NCBI GenBank assembly: GCA_003564055.1 | Contig: PWSG01000296.1 | Span: 1-6,244, forward strand | Source: Syntrophomonadaceae bacterium | GTDB lineage: Bacteria; Bacillota; Dethiobacteria; DTU022 | Length of the DNA stretch: 6,244 bases | Direction of reading: 5' to 3' | Shown: in pieces, positions 1 to 6,233 of the stretch | Layout of the letters: every line of letters starts with the position of its first letter | How positions within the stretch are numbered: the first letter of the stretch is position 1 | Position numbers and translations under genes: made by a program | Notes under the pieces: model-generated | The model's input: only the letters and a program-made list of their open reading frames with translations | Told to the model about the DNA's origin: nothing | The model's database searches: none

Positions 1-53
1 AACATGTATGATATTTCTGATTTGCTTTTAGAAGCAAGCCGGGTTGTTACTAT

Positions 54-389
54 CTAATACAGCTGTTCCAGGAGCAAATTAAGATCAATGTCACCGTATA
101 ACAAAAAGTATATGCTTACAGTAAGGTTAAGCAAGGACAATCCCAGGCCCAAACTGTTTAGAAATATACCTGCCCTAACCAAATCGCGCCTTGAAGATGG
201 AATGCTTGCTATGCCGGTTACCAGGCCTGTCACTGCAAGCATAATACCGATCAACGGAATAACCCACGCTGCAAGCATTACAATGCCGATTTTTACAGAG
301 TTACGGGCCACTTGACTGTGAATCCACCTTTCTTCAATAAAAACTGCGTTCAATAAGATCATAAGCATTATTTTAAAACAATCTACCAT
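54..389 (-). CDS. small two-helix membrane protein, DUF4190-like
   Basis: A predicted 111-residue integral membrane protein of unknown function. Two hydrophobic segments are visible, at about residues 34-60 (rich in Ile, Gly and Ala) and 73-98. A short polar loop with an SSRRD motif (65-69) joins them, and the tail is acidic and Leu-rich. The pattern of helix, basic loop, then AGIFLNSLGLGLSLL resembles DUF4190-type small membrane proteins; this is a resemblance by eye, not a search result. The start is uncertain. The ATG at 389 has only a weak GGG upstream, whereas the GTG at 311 (codon 27) follows a good AAAGGTGG at 324-331 with a long 12-nt spacer and would give an 85-residue protein starting just before helix 1. 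The gene lies beyond the liv terminator and so is probably a separate unit. No function should be assigned. Confidence 0.6.
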   Translation of the reverse strand: MVDCFKIMLMILLNAVFIEERWIHSQVARNSVKIGIVMLAAWVIPLIGIMLAVTGLVTGIASIPSSRRDLVRAGIFLNSLGLGLSLLNLTVSIYFLLYGDIDLNLLLEQLY

Positions 390-438
390 ATTTATTTATC
401 CCGTTCAAAAACCTTACAAGTCTCTTAATTGATATAAT

Positions 439-444
439 ATTATA
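439..444 (-). promoter_or_regulatory. possible -10 element for the small membrane protein gene
   Basis: On the minus strand a perfect TATAAT hexamer lies about 50 nt before the ATG at 389 and downstream of the liv operon terminator, in the right place to drive the small membrane protein gene. No convincing -35 hexamer is seen 16-18 nt upstream, and the region is AT-rich, so chance matches are likely. Confidence 0.3.
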
Positions 445-522
445 AAGCTGTCAGAAAATAAAGTGCTTAAATAAACCATGCTGAACAAGCTTCGGTATAC
501 CCGCTTTACTTGTCTGCTAATT

Positions 523-560
523 AAAAAAGCAGTGGAGCCATGGTCAACTCCACTACTTTT
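523..560 (-). terminator. intrinsic terminator of the liv operon
   Basis: In minus-strand RNA a 13-bp stem forms between 548-560 (5' arm AAAAGUAGUGGAG) and 525-537 (3' arm CUCCACUGCUUUU). It has one G-U wobble and a 10-nt loop, and is followed by a U-tract running to 523. The single non-Watson-Crick pair is G-U in minus-strand RNA but C-A on the plus strand, which favours the minus direction. It lies 35 nt past the livM stop codon, as expected for the end of the operon. A second, weaker pairing (CCTGGC/GCCAGG, 586-613) spans the livM stop codon. Confidence 0.88.
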
Positions 561-594
561 AAATGTGCTGTATATGTTTATTTTACCTGGCCAT

Positions 595-1770
595 TTACTT
601 TTCGCCAGCCAGGTTTTTACGTTCCAGAACCCTGCGCACATTTCTGCGGGGCAGCATAGGTTCAATTTTTTCTGGAACAAGCCCATGGGGCATAAACAGG
701 ATAACTCCTATAATCACAACACCGAGGAGAGTAAACTCCAACCAGAGGGGATCTATGCCTATTTCTAGCAGGAATCCAAACCACTGGTAGCGGAAAATAA
801 CAATCATCGATCTGAGAATTGATAAAAGAAAGACTCCCAGCAGCACACCGAAAGTACTGCCAATACCACCAAGCATCATAAACGCCCAGGGCCAGAAAGT
901 CCATGTTAGTTTTTGAAAACCAAATGCAGTGCAGGTTCCTGTATAAATAACGTAAAGACCTCCGGCAATGGCAGCCACTGCTGAACCAATTACAAGGCTT
1001 TGCGTCCTAACTTTAACAACATCGATTCCCGCTGCCGCAGCCGACACATCATTATCCCTGATCATCCGCATTGACCGTCCAAAGGGTGAACGGGCTAACC
1101 GGTTCATGTATATAAAAACCATGAATGCAGCAACGAAAATAACCAGTACAATAACCGTAAAACGGTCAACGGCAAATATCCTGAAGGGATCCGGCACATA
1201 AATTGGAACACTTCCACCAACCATACCGCTCCAATTATGTCCTACCCACATCAGGAAATCTCCGAACGCCAGAAGTGATATACCCAGATAAGCTTCCTTT
1301 AACCTGATCGCCGGCCGGGAAATAAGCCAGCCTATTGCTGCACCGGCAATAGCTGCAATGACCAAAGAGAAGAGGAGAAAACCGATCGAAAGAAGCCAGC
1401 TGCTTGCCAGCAGCGCATTAATCTCAGGAACAACCCTGAAATTAATAGTGTCGGAGGCATAATCAAGTCCGTAAGGAAGATCCATAAACCGGGCCAATAT
1501 CCGACCGGGAATGGCTCCGACAGCGAAAGCGCCGGCGATAACAGCTGCCACCCGACCAAACTGTGGAACACCCGCATAGCCAGTTTCCAGGTTCAAGCTC
1601 ATGGTAATTATCGCAAAAACTGCAAAATCAATAAAAATAGTCAGGATAATCGGAACCCCTCTACTGGTAAGCAGATAGGTTAGCAAAGCTAAAATTATTA
1701 CTATAACAGGAACTTCTTTTCGGGTTATGAATTCTTTAAGGTTTGACTTAAGGCCATTTTCGGTTGTCAT
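595..1770 (-). CDS. livM: branched-chain amino acid ABC transporter permease LivM
   Basis: One of the two membrane permeases of a hydrophobic/branched-chain amino acid importer; it pairs with LivH and docks on the LivG/LivF ATPases. The protein is 391 residues with about nine hydrophobic segments (roughly 20-37, 39-59, 70-90, 125-150, 160-177, 203-222, 256-277, 290-326 and 342-360). Family signatures include GYAGVPQFG at 64-72 and the cytoplasmic ATPase-coupling (EAA-like) loop at 228-250 (SPFGRSMRMIRDNDVSAAAA followed by GID). Next come IAGGLYVIYTG (268-278), the GGIGSTFG turn (301-308) and the closing MPHGLVP (360-366), which matches the usual permease C-terminus. The N-terminal motif has PQFG where many bacterial LivM proteins have a LSLGHA-type sequence. 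The ATG overlaps the livH stop codon as ATGA (1767-1770), so translation is probably coupled. It is the last gene of the operon. Confidence 0.95.
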   Translation of the reverse strand: MTTENGLKSNLKEFITRKEVPVIVIILALLTYLLTSRGVPIILTIFIDFAVFAIITMSLNLETGYAGVPQFGRVAAVIAGAFAVGAIPGRILARFMDLPYGLDYASDTINFRVVPEINALLASSWLLSIGFLLFSLVIAAIAGAAIGWLISRPAIRLKEAYLGISLLAFGDFLMWVGHNWSGMVGGSVPIYVPDPFRIFAVDRFTVIVLVIFVAAFMVFIYMNRLARSPFGRSMRMIRDNDVSAAAAGIDVVKVRTQSLVIGSAVAAIAGGLYVIYTGTCTAFGFQKLTWTFWPWAFMMLGGIGSTFGVLLGVFLLSILRSMIVIFRYQWFGFLLEIGIDPLWLEFTLLGVVIIGVILFMPHGLVPEKIEPMLPRRNVRRVLERKNLAGEK

Positions 1771-2705
1771 GTATTCTCACCTCTCTTTGTCGCTGTAAGC
1801 TTACCAACAAGCTTACCTAATGGTATCCCGGCCAGCCCTCTTGGAAACAAGATCAAAGTAGCAGCCATTAAAATCAGAGGTATTGCCATCCGGTATCCCT
1901 GTACCCAGGGGCCAAACTGCTGGGACAGGGTAAAAACTCCGGCATACTCGGTGATTCCAATTAAAAATCCGCCCAGCATCCCTCCGTAAAGACTGCCCAG
2001 GCCACCCAGAATAGCTCCTGCAAACATCAGCGGTATAGTATACATCCCCATAACCGGAGTTCCGGTCATAGCCATAGCCATAAATGAACCCCCAAGCGCA
2101 GCCATGCCTCCCCCGATAACCCATGCTACTAAATAAACACTATCGGAGTTTATGCCTGATGCTCCGGAAAGAACCGGGTTTTCTATCGTGGCCCGCATCG
2201 CTACACCAAATTTCGTCCTGGTCAAAAATATATGCAGTATAATTAGAATTGCAATTGCTATTAAAGGCAAGATAATAGCAGCTGCCCTAATACCAAAGAG
2301 CTCAAAATCATAAACATTCATCGTTACCCTGCGTGGGAACAAACGGTACGTATGGGTCAAAAAGTCTGCATACATCTGGATAAATGATAATAATAGAAGA
2401 TCATAACCCAGTGTCGACATCATCAGGGTAATTTCCGCTGCTTTTCGACGCAATAAATGTCTATTTAAGCCGAAGTAGCAGATTATGCCCAAAAAGGAGC
2501 CGAATAAAAACACAAAAGGGTAATACTGGTAAGGCGCTCCGCCATATAGTTCAACGCCAGTGTAAGATATATAAAACCCAAATGTTGCCATGCTGGCCAC
2601 GGCAAAGTTAAAAGTACGAGTTGTAATATAAATCATAGTTATGCTGCCTGCAGTCAATGCCAGACCGCTGGAATAAATCAATCCACTTGCCAACCAGGGC
2701 GCCAT
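1767..2705 (-). CDS. livH: branched-chain amino acid ABC transporter permease LivH
   Basis: The second membrane permease of the importer, forming the transport path together with LivM. The protein is 312 residues and mostly hydrophobic, with about eight membrane segments. The N-terminal NFAVASMATFGFY (33-45) corresponds to the family's NFAHG-type motif. The ATPase-coupling loop is at 164-190 (TKFGVAMRATIENPVLSGAS then GIN). The glycine-rich turn AILGGLGSLYGGMLGG (231-246) is a hallmark of LivH, and FPRGLAG (287-293) near the C-terminus is the usual closing motif. The ATG at 2705 lies 5 nt after the livF stop. A GGAAGGGAG Shine-Dalgarno sits at 2718-2726 inside the end of livF, with a rather long spacer of about 12 nt. 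The stop codon overlaps the livM start by 4 nt. Length and motifs are normal for the family. Confidence 0.95.
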   Translation of the reverse strand: MAPWLASGLIYSSGLALTAGSITMIYITTRTFNFAVASMATFGFYISYTGVELYGGAPYQYYPFVFLFGSFLGIICYFGLNRHLLRRKAAEITLMMSTLGYDLLLLSFIQMYADFLTHTYRLFPRRVTMNVYDFELFGIRAAAIILPLIAIAILIILHIFLTRTKFGVAMRATIENPVLSGASGINSDSVYLVAWVIGGGMAALGGSFMAMAMTGTPVMGMYTIPLMFAGAILGGLGSLYGGMLGGFLIGITEYAGVFTLSQQFGPWVQGYRMAIPLILMAATLILFPRGLAGIPLGKLVGKLTATKRGENT

Positions 2706-2710
2706 ATGAT

Positions 2711-3472
2711 TTATTCACTCCCTTCCAATGATGATTCTTCAATGCTTGCTATATCTTGTTCTTCCGGTTTTATGCCCAGATACATCGAACACAGTTCCGT
2801 TTCGTGCAGCAAATCATCAGCTTTGCCAGTGAATCTAACTTCACCGCTTACCATCAGGTATGCAGTATCGCCAATCTCCAAAGCCCTCTTAGCCATCTGT
2901 TCAACCATGAGGATTGTAATACCCAATTCGTCTCTTAACCTTGACACTTCCATCATTACTTTTTCAGCAATAATCGGAGCAAGATCCGTACTCAATTCAT
3001 CTAAAAGCATCAATTTTGGATTTTTCATCAAACCCATAGCAATGGCAAGCATCCTTCTCTCACCACCGCTTAAAGTGCCTGCTTTGCGATTTATGAATTT
3101 TTTAAGCACCGGAAAAATATCGGTCATGCTTTCAGCCTTTATCTTTGCTTCTTCTCCGGGCATCAGGTAGCCAGCCATTTTCAGGTTGTCCATAACCGAA
3201 AGCTCAGCAAAAACATTACCCATCTGCGGTACGTATGAAATACCCTTGCGGGCAAGGTTATGGGTTAATTCTCCTTTTATAGGGAGATCTTCATATAGTA
3301 TCTCTCCGGAAAAAACTTTCGCAATTCCCATTATGCTGCAAAGTAAAGTGGTTTTTCCCGCACCGTTTGGTCCCACGATAACTGTAATCCCTTTGCCTGG
3401 AGCTTCAATGTTAAGATCAAAAAGAATCTGAAGCTTGTCATAGCCTGCGTATAGATTGTTTATTCTGAGCAT
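2711..3472 (-). CDS. livF: branched-chain amino acid ABC transporter ATP-binding protein LivF
   Basis: One of two cytoplasmic ATPases of the importer. The protein is 253 residues, a normal LivF length. Walker A is GPNGAGKTT at 34-42, the Q-loop glutamine is Q83 (VPQ), the signature LSGGE is at 134-138, and Walker B LMLLDE at 154-159 carries catalytic Glu159. After Walker B the sequence reads LSTDLAP where LivF proteins usually read PSxGLAP, so the D-loop region is unusual. The switch position reads VEQ (Gln192) rather than a histidine, as is usual for LivF (VEQN). The ATG at 3472 lies 13 nt inside the end of livG and is preceded by a strong AAGGGGG at 3480-3486 with a 7-nt spacer, so this start is well supported. 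It pairs with LivG. Confidence 0.95.
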   Translation of the reverse strand: MLRINNLYAGYDKLQILFDLNIEAPGKGITVIVGPNGAGKTTLLCSIMGIAKVFSGEILYEDLPIKGELTHNLARKGISYVPQMGNVFAELSVMDNLKMAGYLMPGEEAKIKAESMTDIFPVLKKFINRKAGTLSGGERRMLAIAMGLMKNPKLMLLDELSTDLAPIIAEKVMMEVSRLRDELGITILMVEQMAKRALEIGDTAYLMVSGEVRFTGKADDLLHETELCSMYLGIKPEEQDIASIEESSLEGSE

Positions 3473-4233
3473 GCTTCTACCCCCTTGCCAAGATAAACCT
3501 CTATTACCCTGGGATCAGTGAGGACCTGCCTTGGAGGGCCTTCAGAAATAATATTCCCTACATCCATTGCATAAACGTAGTCAGCGAATGGAGCGGCTAT
3601 ATCGATCCTGTGCTCAATTACAAGAAATGTGAGACCTTCTTTCTTTAAATTAGCAACATGTGATAATATTTCGTGAGCGGAAGCAGGGTCAACCCCACCA
3701 ATTGGTTCATCCAGGGCAATTAAAGATGCTCCTGAAGAGAGACCCTTGGCTACTTCGAGCAGCTTCAACTGAGCAGCACCAAGAGCGCTGCTGGGTAAAT
3801 TCCAGTGCTCGTCCAGGCCGACCTTGGCTAGAATATCCATTGCCCTTTCCATGTTTTTCTCATCCTGATCAACCCAGGTTTTACGCGATGGGGCTTTTAA
3901 GGGAGATTCTCCCGGATTTCTCATCGCTCCCAGCACATTGTCCAGAACAGTCAAGCCTATAAAAGGAAGTGGGATTTGAAAGCTCCTGACAAATCCCACT
4001 TCATAAATCTGATGAGGTTTCCACCCTGTAATATCTTTTTCGTTAAAAAGCACCCGACCGGATGTAGGTCTTAATATCCCGGTGCAGCAGTTAACCAGAG
4101 TTGTTTTACCGCTGCCGTTTGGACCGATTAGCATTGTAAATGTATTTTCTTTAACTGCTATGCTTGCCTCATTAACAGCCACCAACCCTTCAAAAGACTT
4201 GGTGACCTTTTCTGTTACCAGAATATTTTTCAC
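3460..4233 (-). CDS. livG: branched-chain amino acid ABC transporter ATP-binding protein LivG
   Basis: The second cytoplasmic ATPase of the importer. I prefer the GTG at 4233 (257 residues) because AAGGTGG at 4241-4247 is 7 nt before it. The GTG at 4239, which adds two residues, is only 1 nt from that site. Numbering from the longer form: Walker A GPNGSGKTT 39-47, Q-loop Q88 in RSFQIP, Walker B SLIALDEP 172-179 with catalytic Glu178, D-loop GGVDP 181-185, and switch His210 in VIEHR. The C-terminal GPPRQVLTDPRVIEVYLG matches the LivG tail that reads EVYLG or similar. The ABC signature is degenerate: LGAAQ (153-157) in place of LSGGQ or the LPYGQ form common in LivG. It overlaps livF by 13 nt and is separated from livK by about 69 nt that hold a strong hairpin. 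Confidence 0.94.
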   Translation of the reverse strand: MKNILVTEKVTKSFEGLVAVNEASIAVKENTFTMLIGPNGSGKTTLVNCCTGILRPTSGRVLFNEKDITGWKPHQIYEVGFVRSFQIPLPFIGLTVLDNVLGAMRNPGESPLKAPSRKTWVDQDEKNMERAMDILAKVGLDEHWNLPSSALGAAQLKLLEVAKGLSSGASLIALDEPIGGVDPASAHEILSHVANLKKEGLTFLVIEHRIDIAAPFADYVYAMDVGNIISEGPPRQVLTDPRVIEVYLGKGVEACSE

Positions 4234-4240
4234 TTTCACA

Positions 4241-4247
4241 CCACCTT
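4241..4247 (-). promoter_or_regulatory. ribosome binding site that decides the livG start
   Basis: AAGGTGG on the minus strand. Two in-frame GTG codons follow, at 4239 (1-nt spacer, too close) and at 4233 (7-nt spacer, ideal). The site therefore favours the shorter LivG by two residues. It begins 4 nt after the foot of the hairpin at 4252-4277, so the hairpin may affect access to it. Confidence 0.6.
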
Positions 4248-4251
4248 AAAT

Positions 4252-4277
4252 GGGGGCCGGAGAACACCCCGACCCCC
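4252..4277 (-). promoter_or_regulatory. GC-rich hairpin between livK and livG
   Basis: In minus-strand RNA an 11-bp stem forms between GGGGGUCGGGG (4267-4277) and CUCCGGCCCCC (4252-4262), with a UGUU loop. Two pairs are G-U wobbles; on the plus strand the same positions are C-A and A-C mismatches, so the structure fits best in the transcribed liv RNA. AUUUAA rather than a U-tract follows, so it is not a good terminator in this direction. It probably protects the 3' end of livK mRNA or causes partial termination, giving more binding protein than membrane complex, as known for other binding-protein transporter operons. On the plus strand CTTTTT follows the hairpin, but no plus-strand gene needs a terminator here. 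Confidence 0.65.
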
Positions 4278-4302
4278 CTTTTTCAGTTACTATTTTCGGA
4301 TC

Positions 4303-5568
4303 TTAATAAATTTCTTCTTCCCAGACGATGGTTCCAGCTGCACCATCGAAGTATCCTGGAACAAACCATTCAAGATCGTCACCCAACATTATGTAGTCAT
4401 AGTCTGCAAAAGCACGGTCACCGAAATCATTTAAGACAATATGACCGCTGGCCCCATATACCGCCGACCATTCATCAACTAAATCTGGCAAAACATCTCT
4501 TACCGCTGCTGTATCGTATCCTACTTCATTAAAGGCAAGGGCGAATCCCCAGATGATATCATAGCTGTTGTATGAATATGCATCGGTATCCCGACCAAGT
4601 TCTTCCTGAATGTGTTCCTTAACGTGATCGTGCAGTGATTGATCAGATAACTCGGGAAGTCGGTTCATGGAATTTACAAACTTAACTTCTGCTGCAAACT
4701 CAGAACCAGTCGGATGTGATTTAACAGCTTCCGAAAAAGCTGTACCGTCACTACCAATCCAGATAATATCCCACAGCTGCTCATAACCTGCTGCTTCTGC
4801 CAGGAATGGCGCAGCTTCTTCAAAAGCAATAAGGTTAAAAGCAATGTTCTCAAGAGCTACACCCTGCTCTACCAGGTCTGTAACGTATTCATCGAGCAGT
4901 GCAACATCAGTAGTAAAGTCTTCTTTCAGTGGGTCGTAACGAAGTTTGTCCGGGTAAATCTCAATTCCTAATTCCACAGCTGATCCCTCTGCCGCGCCCT
5001 GCAGTCCGTCTCCCCAGGTATCACCGCGCCAGCCGAATATAATGTGTTCTGCTCCCGCTTCCTCGGCAATTTTAGCAATGGCCGGACCCTGGATTAAATC
5101 GTCGGTGCAGAAACGGTACAACCAGTCATCCGCAATACCAAGAGCAGGTGAGGTTGAAGATGGAGAGATGTAGAAGATTTCGTTGGCATTGGCAAATGAT
5201 AAGCATTCACCAGTAGCTCCACTGGCCATAGGGCCGGCAAAGAATTCGACACCGTCACCATACCAGCTCTGCATTTTACGCAAGGCAACCGGACCTTCAG
5301 TCTGGGTGTCGTCAATTTCCAGGCGCAGGCGCCAATTTGCCCCTTCTTCCTCCAGCCATTCGTTAACATCAGCTGCCGCCAACCTGGCAGCATAAGCGTT
5401 GTTTTCACCAAAGGTGCCAAGCGGTCCAGTCATTGGGAAAAGTGCCACAACTGTATATTCTTCTACATCTGGTGTAGCATCATCTACATCATCTGCTTCG
5501 CCGCAGCCGGCAACAAGACCAATAGCAAGCAAACTTACAATAATAAACATTATCCATTTAATTCTCAC
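4303..5568 (-). CDS. livK: branched-chain amino acid ABC transporter substrate-binding lipoprotein LivK
   Basis: The extracellular receptor that captures the amino acid and delivers it to LivHM. The protein is 421 residues. It starts with a lipoprotein signal peptide: MRIK, a hydrophobic core at 6-20, and lipobox VAGC with the lipidated Cys at 22. An acidic linker (about 24-37) follows, then the two-lobed periplasmic-binding-protein fold (Peripla_BP_6 type) from about 38. Family marks are LFPMTGPLGTFGENN (43-57), the Ser/Thr-rich ligand loop SPSSTSPA (135-142), YNSYDIIWGFALAFNE (333-348) and the terminal LNDFGDR (379-385). The mature part is very acidic: about 79 Asp/Glu against about 18 Lys/Arg by hand count. 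The start is GTG at 5568, with AAAGGGGG at 5577-5584 and an 8-nt spacer. Branched-chain specificity is inferred from operon type; other amino acids or amides are possible. Confidence 0.93.
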   Translation of the reverse strand: MRIKWIMFIIVSLLAIGLVAGCGEADDVDDATPDVEEYTVVALFPMTGPLGTFGENNAYAARLAAADVNEWLEEEGANWRLRLEIDDTQTEGPVALRKMQSWYGDGVEFFAGPMASGATGECLSFANANEIFYISPSSTSPALGIADDWLYRFCTDDLIQGPAIAKIAEEAGAEHIIFGWRGDTWGDGLQGAAEGSAVELGIEIYPDKLRYDPLKEDFTTDVALLDEYVTDLVEQGVALENIAFNLIAFEEAAPFLAEAAGYEQLWDIIWIGSDGTAFSEAVKSHPTGSEFAAEVKFVNSMNRLPELSDQSLHDHVKEHIQEELGRDTDAYSYNSYDIIWGFALAFNEVGYDTAAVRDVLPDLVDEWSAVYGASGHIVLNDFGDRAFADYDYIMLGDDLEWFVPGYFDGAAGTIVWEEEIY

Positions 5569-5595
5569 TTACAAAACCCCCTTTAAATTTTGTAA
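5569..5595 (-). promoter_or_regulatory. livK ribosome binding site inside a hairpin loop
   Basis: On the minus strand a perfect 8-bp inverted repeat, TTACAAAA (5588-5595) and TTTTGTAA (5569-5576), flanks an 11-nt loop, TTTAAAGGGGG, which contains the whole Shine-Dalgarno. The GTG start follows the right arm directly. In RNA this would present the RBS in a loop; the symmetry could equally be a DNA operator. The arms are AT-rich, so the RNA hairpin would be only moderately stable. Confidence 0.5.
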
Positions 5596-5774
5596 AACCA
5601 GCTACATCATTACATAATATACCTAGCGAGCTAAATTTTTACTATCAGCCCTTTAAGTTGAACATGTGCTTTTTATATCCAACCCCCTTTTAAATCAAAT
5701 TCGGTATGAAAGAGTAGATGCAAATATGTTGTTTTTAACAGGCTTTTGGATTTCTTTGACATACTGAAATGCGA
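5596..5774 (-). other. untranslated leader of livK
   Basis: The inferred 5' leader between the promoter and the RBS hairpin. It is AT-rich and contains a second AAAGGGGG-like site at 5683-5691, a near copy of the livK RBS sequence about 106 nt downstream. No well-placed ATG or GTG follows this upstream copy: a TTG touches it directly, and an ATG at 5665 with six sense codons is 17 nt away. I see no T-box sequence, no known riboswitch pattern and no terminator hairpin in it. Confidence 0.4.
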
Positions 5775-5780
5775 TACTAA

Positions 5781-5810
5781 ATTATAATAGCAAAAGCTTC
5801 TTAATGTCAA
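5781..5810 (-). promoter_or_regulatory. sigma-A type promoter of the liv operon
   Basis: On the minus strand, a perfect -35 TTGACA (5805-5810) and a perfect -10 TATAAT (5781-5786) are separated by 18 nt. Transcription would start near 5774, leaving a leader of about 205 nt before the livK GTG at 5568. Both hexamers match consensus exactly, so unregulated strength should be high. An open reading frame of 65 codons covers this promoter but has no RBS or recognisable protein, which supports reading the region as regulatory. Confidence 0.75.
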
Positions 5811-6021
5811 CCAATAATATGCTTTTTTTAAAAATTTCAACATCCATAAACATGGCAATTTACATCGCAATCTAATAATGAAATGTTTAAAGGTAACATT
5901 ACTACATTTTTTTAAAATCTCCTTTTTTTATGAGACACTTTTTAAGATTTAATTCCTTTACATTAAGACAAGGCTGTCTTATAAGTCGGGATTGGAACGG
6001 TGTCAGAGATAAATTCTCCGG
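5811..6021. other. AT-rich intergenic region with no gene
   Basis: Between the liv promoter and the palindrome beyond it I see no credible coding region. There are A/T runs (for example around 5822-5835 and 5907-5930) that could act as an UP-element-like or bent sequence upstream of the promoter. A small hairpin AAGACA/TGTCTT with an AGGC loop lies at 5965-5980. A partial copy of the palindrome core, GGTGTCAGA, lies at 5999-6007. No tRNA follows the 5S gene here. Confidence 0.5.
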
Positions 6022-6064
6022 CAAATAAGTTAAAAAGGTGTCTGACACCTTTTTAACTTATTTG
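6022..6064. repeat. 43-bp palindrome, probable bidirectional terminator
   Basis: Two perfect 21-bp inverted arms (6022-6042 and 6044-6064) are separated by one base. The centre is GGTGTC-T-GACACC, flanked on both sides by A5/T5 and then an AT-rich extension. Each strand therefore reads A-tract, GC stem, T-tract, the layout of a bidirectional intrinsic terminator. In the minus direction it lies 50 nt past the 5S gene and would end the rRNA transcript. The perfect symmetry over 21 bp is more than a terminator needs, so it may also belong to a repeat family. Confidence 0.75.
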
Positions 6065-6074
6065 GATATGAAGC

Positions 6075-6101
6075 GGCCTCCCTTATGTTCGAAGGGAGGC
6101 C
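6075..6101 (-). terminator. hairpin after the 5S gene, processing or termination signal
   Basis: A perfect 10-bp stem, GGCCTCCCTT paired with AAGGGAGGCC, with a 7-nt loop, starts 13 nt after the 3' end of 5S rRNA on the minus strand. It is followed by GCTTCAT rather than a U-tract, so alone it is a poor intrinsic terminator in that direction. It more likely acts together with the palindrome at 6022-6064, or blocks exonucleases during 5S maturation. On the plus strand it is followed by TTGTTT, also a weak tract. Confidence 0.6.
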
Positions 6102-6113
6102 TTGTTTAAAAGT

Positions 6114-6233
<120 letters not shown>

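Noticed and set aside
22..37. Small hairpin TTGCTT/AAGCAA after the small membrane protein gene
   Set aside because: A six-base-pair stem with no T-tract on the minus strand; too weak to call a terminator.
446..460. CodY-box-like sequence upstream of the small membrane protein gene
   Set aside because: The best alignment has four mismatches out of fifteen, common by chance in AT-rich DNA, and it is not in front of the liv operon.
414..790. Reading frames on both strands around the liv terminator
   Set aside because: They run across the terminator hairpin and into livM in the wrong frame, have no RBS and encode nothing recognisable.
2706..3170. 154-codon plus-strand reading frame opposite livF
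   Set aside because: It is fully antisense to livF, whose Walker A, signature and Walker B motifs are clear. The Ser-rich translation is typical of a shadow frame.
5644..5682. Possible leader peptide in the livK leader after the upstream AAAGGGGG
   Set aside because: The TTG touches the Shine-Dalgarno with no spacer, and the ATG at 5665 is 17 nt away with only six sense codons. There is no run of Leu, Ile or Val codons as expected for an attenuator.
5569..5774. T-box or amino-acid riboswitch controlling livK
   Set aside because: No conserved T-box sequence, no specifier-type stem and no terminator/antiterminator pair could be found in the leader.
5673..5870. 65-codon minus-strand reading frame upstream of livK
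   Set aside because: It lies across the consensus promoter and leader, has no ribosome binding site, and its low-complexity Leu/Lys/Tyr-rich translation looks like AT-rich noise.
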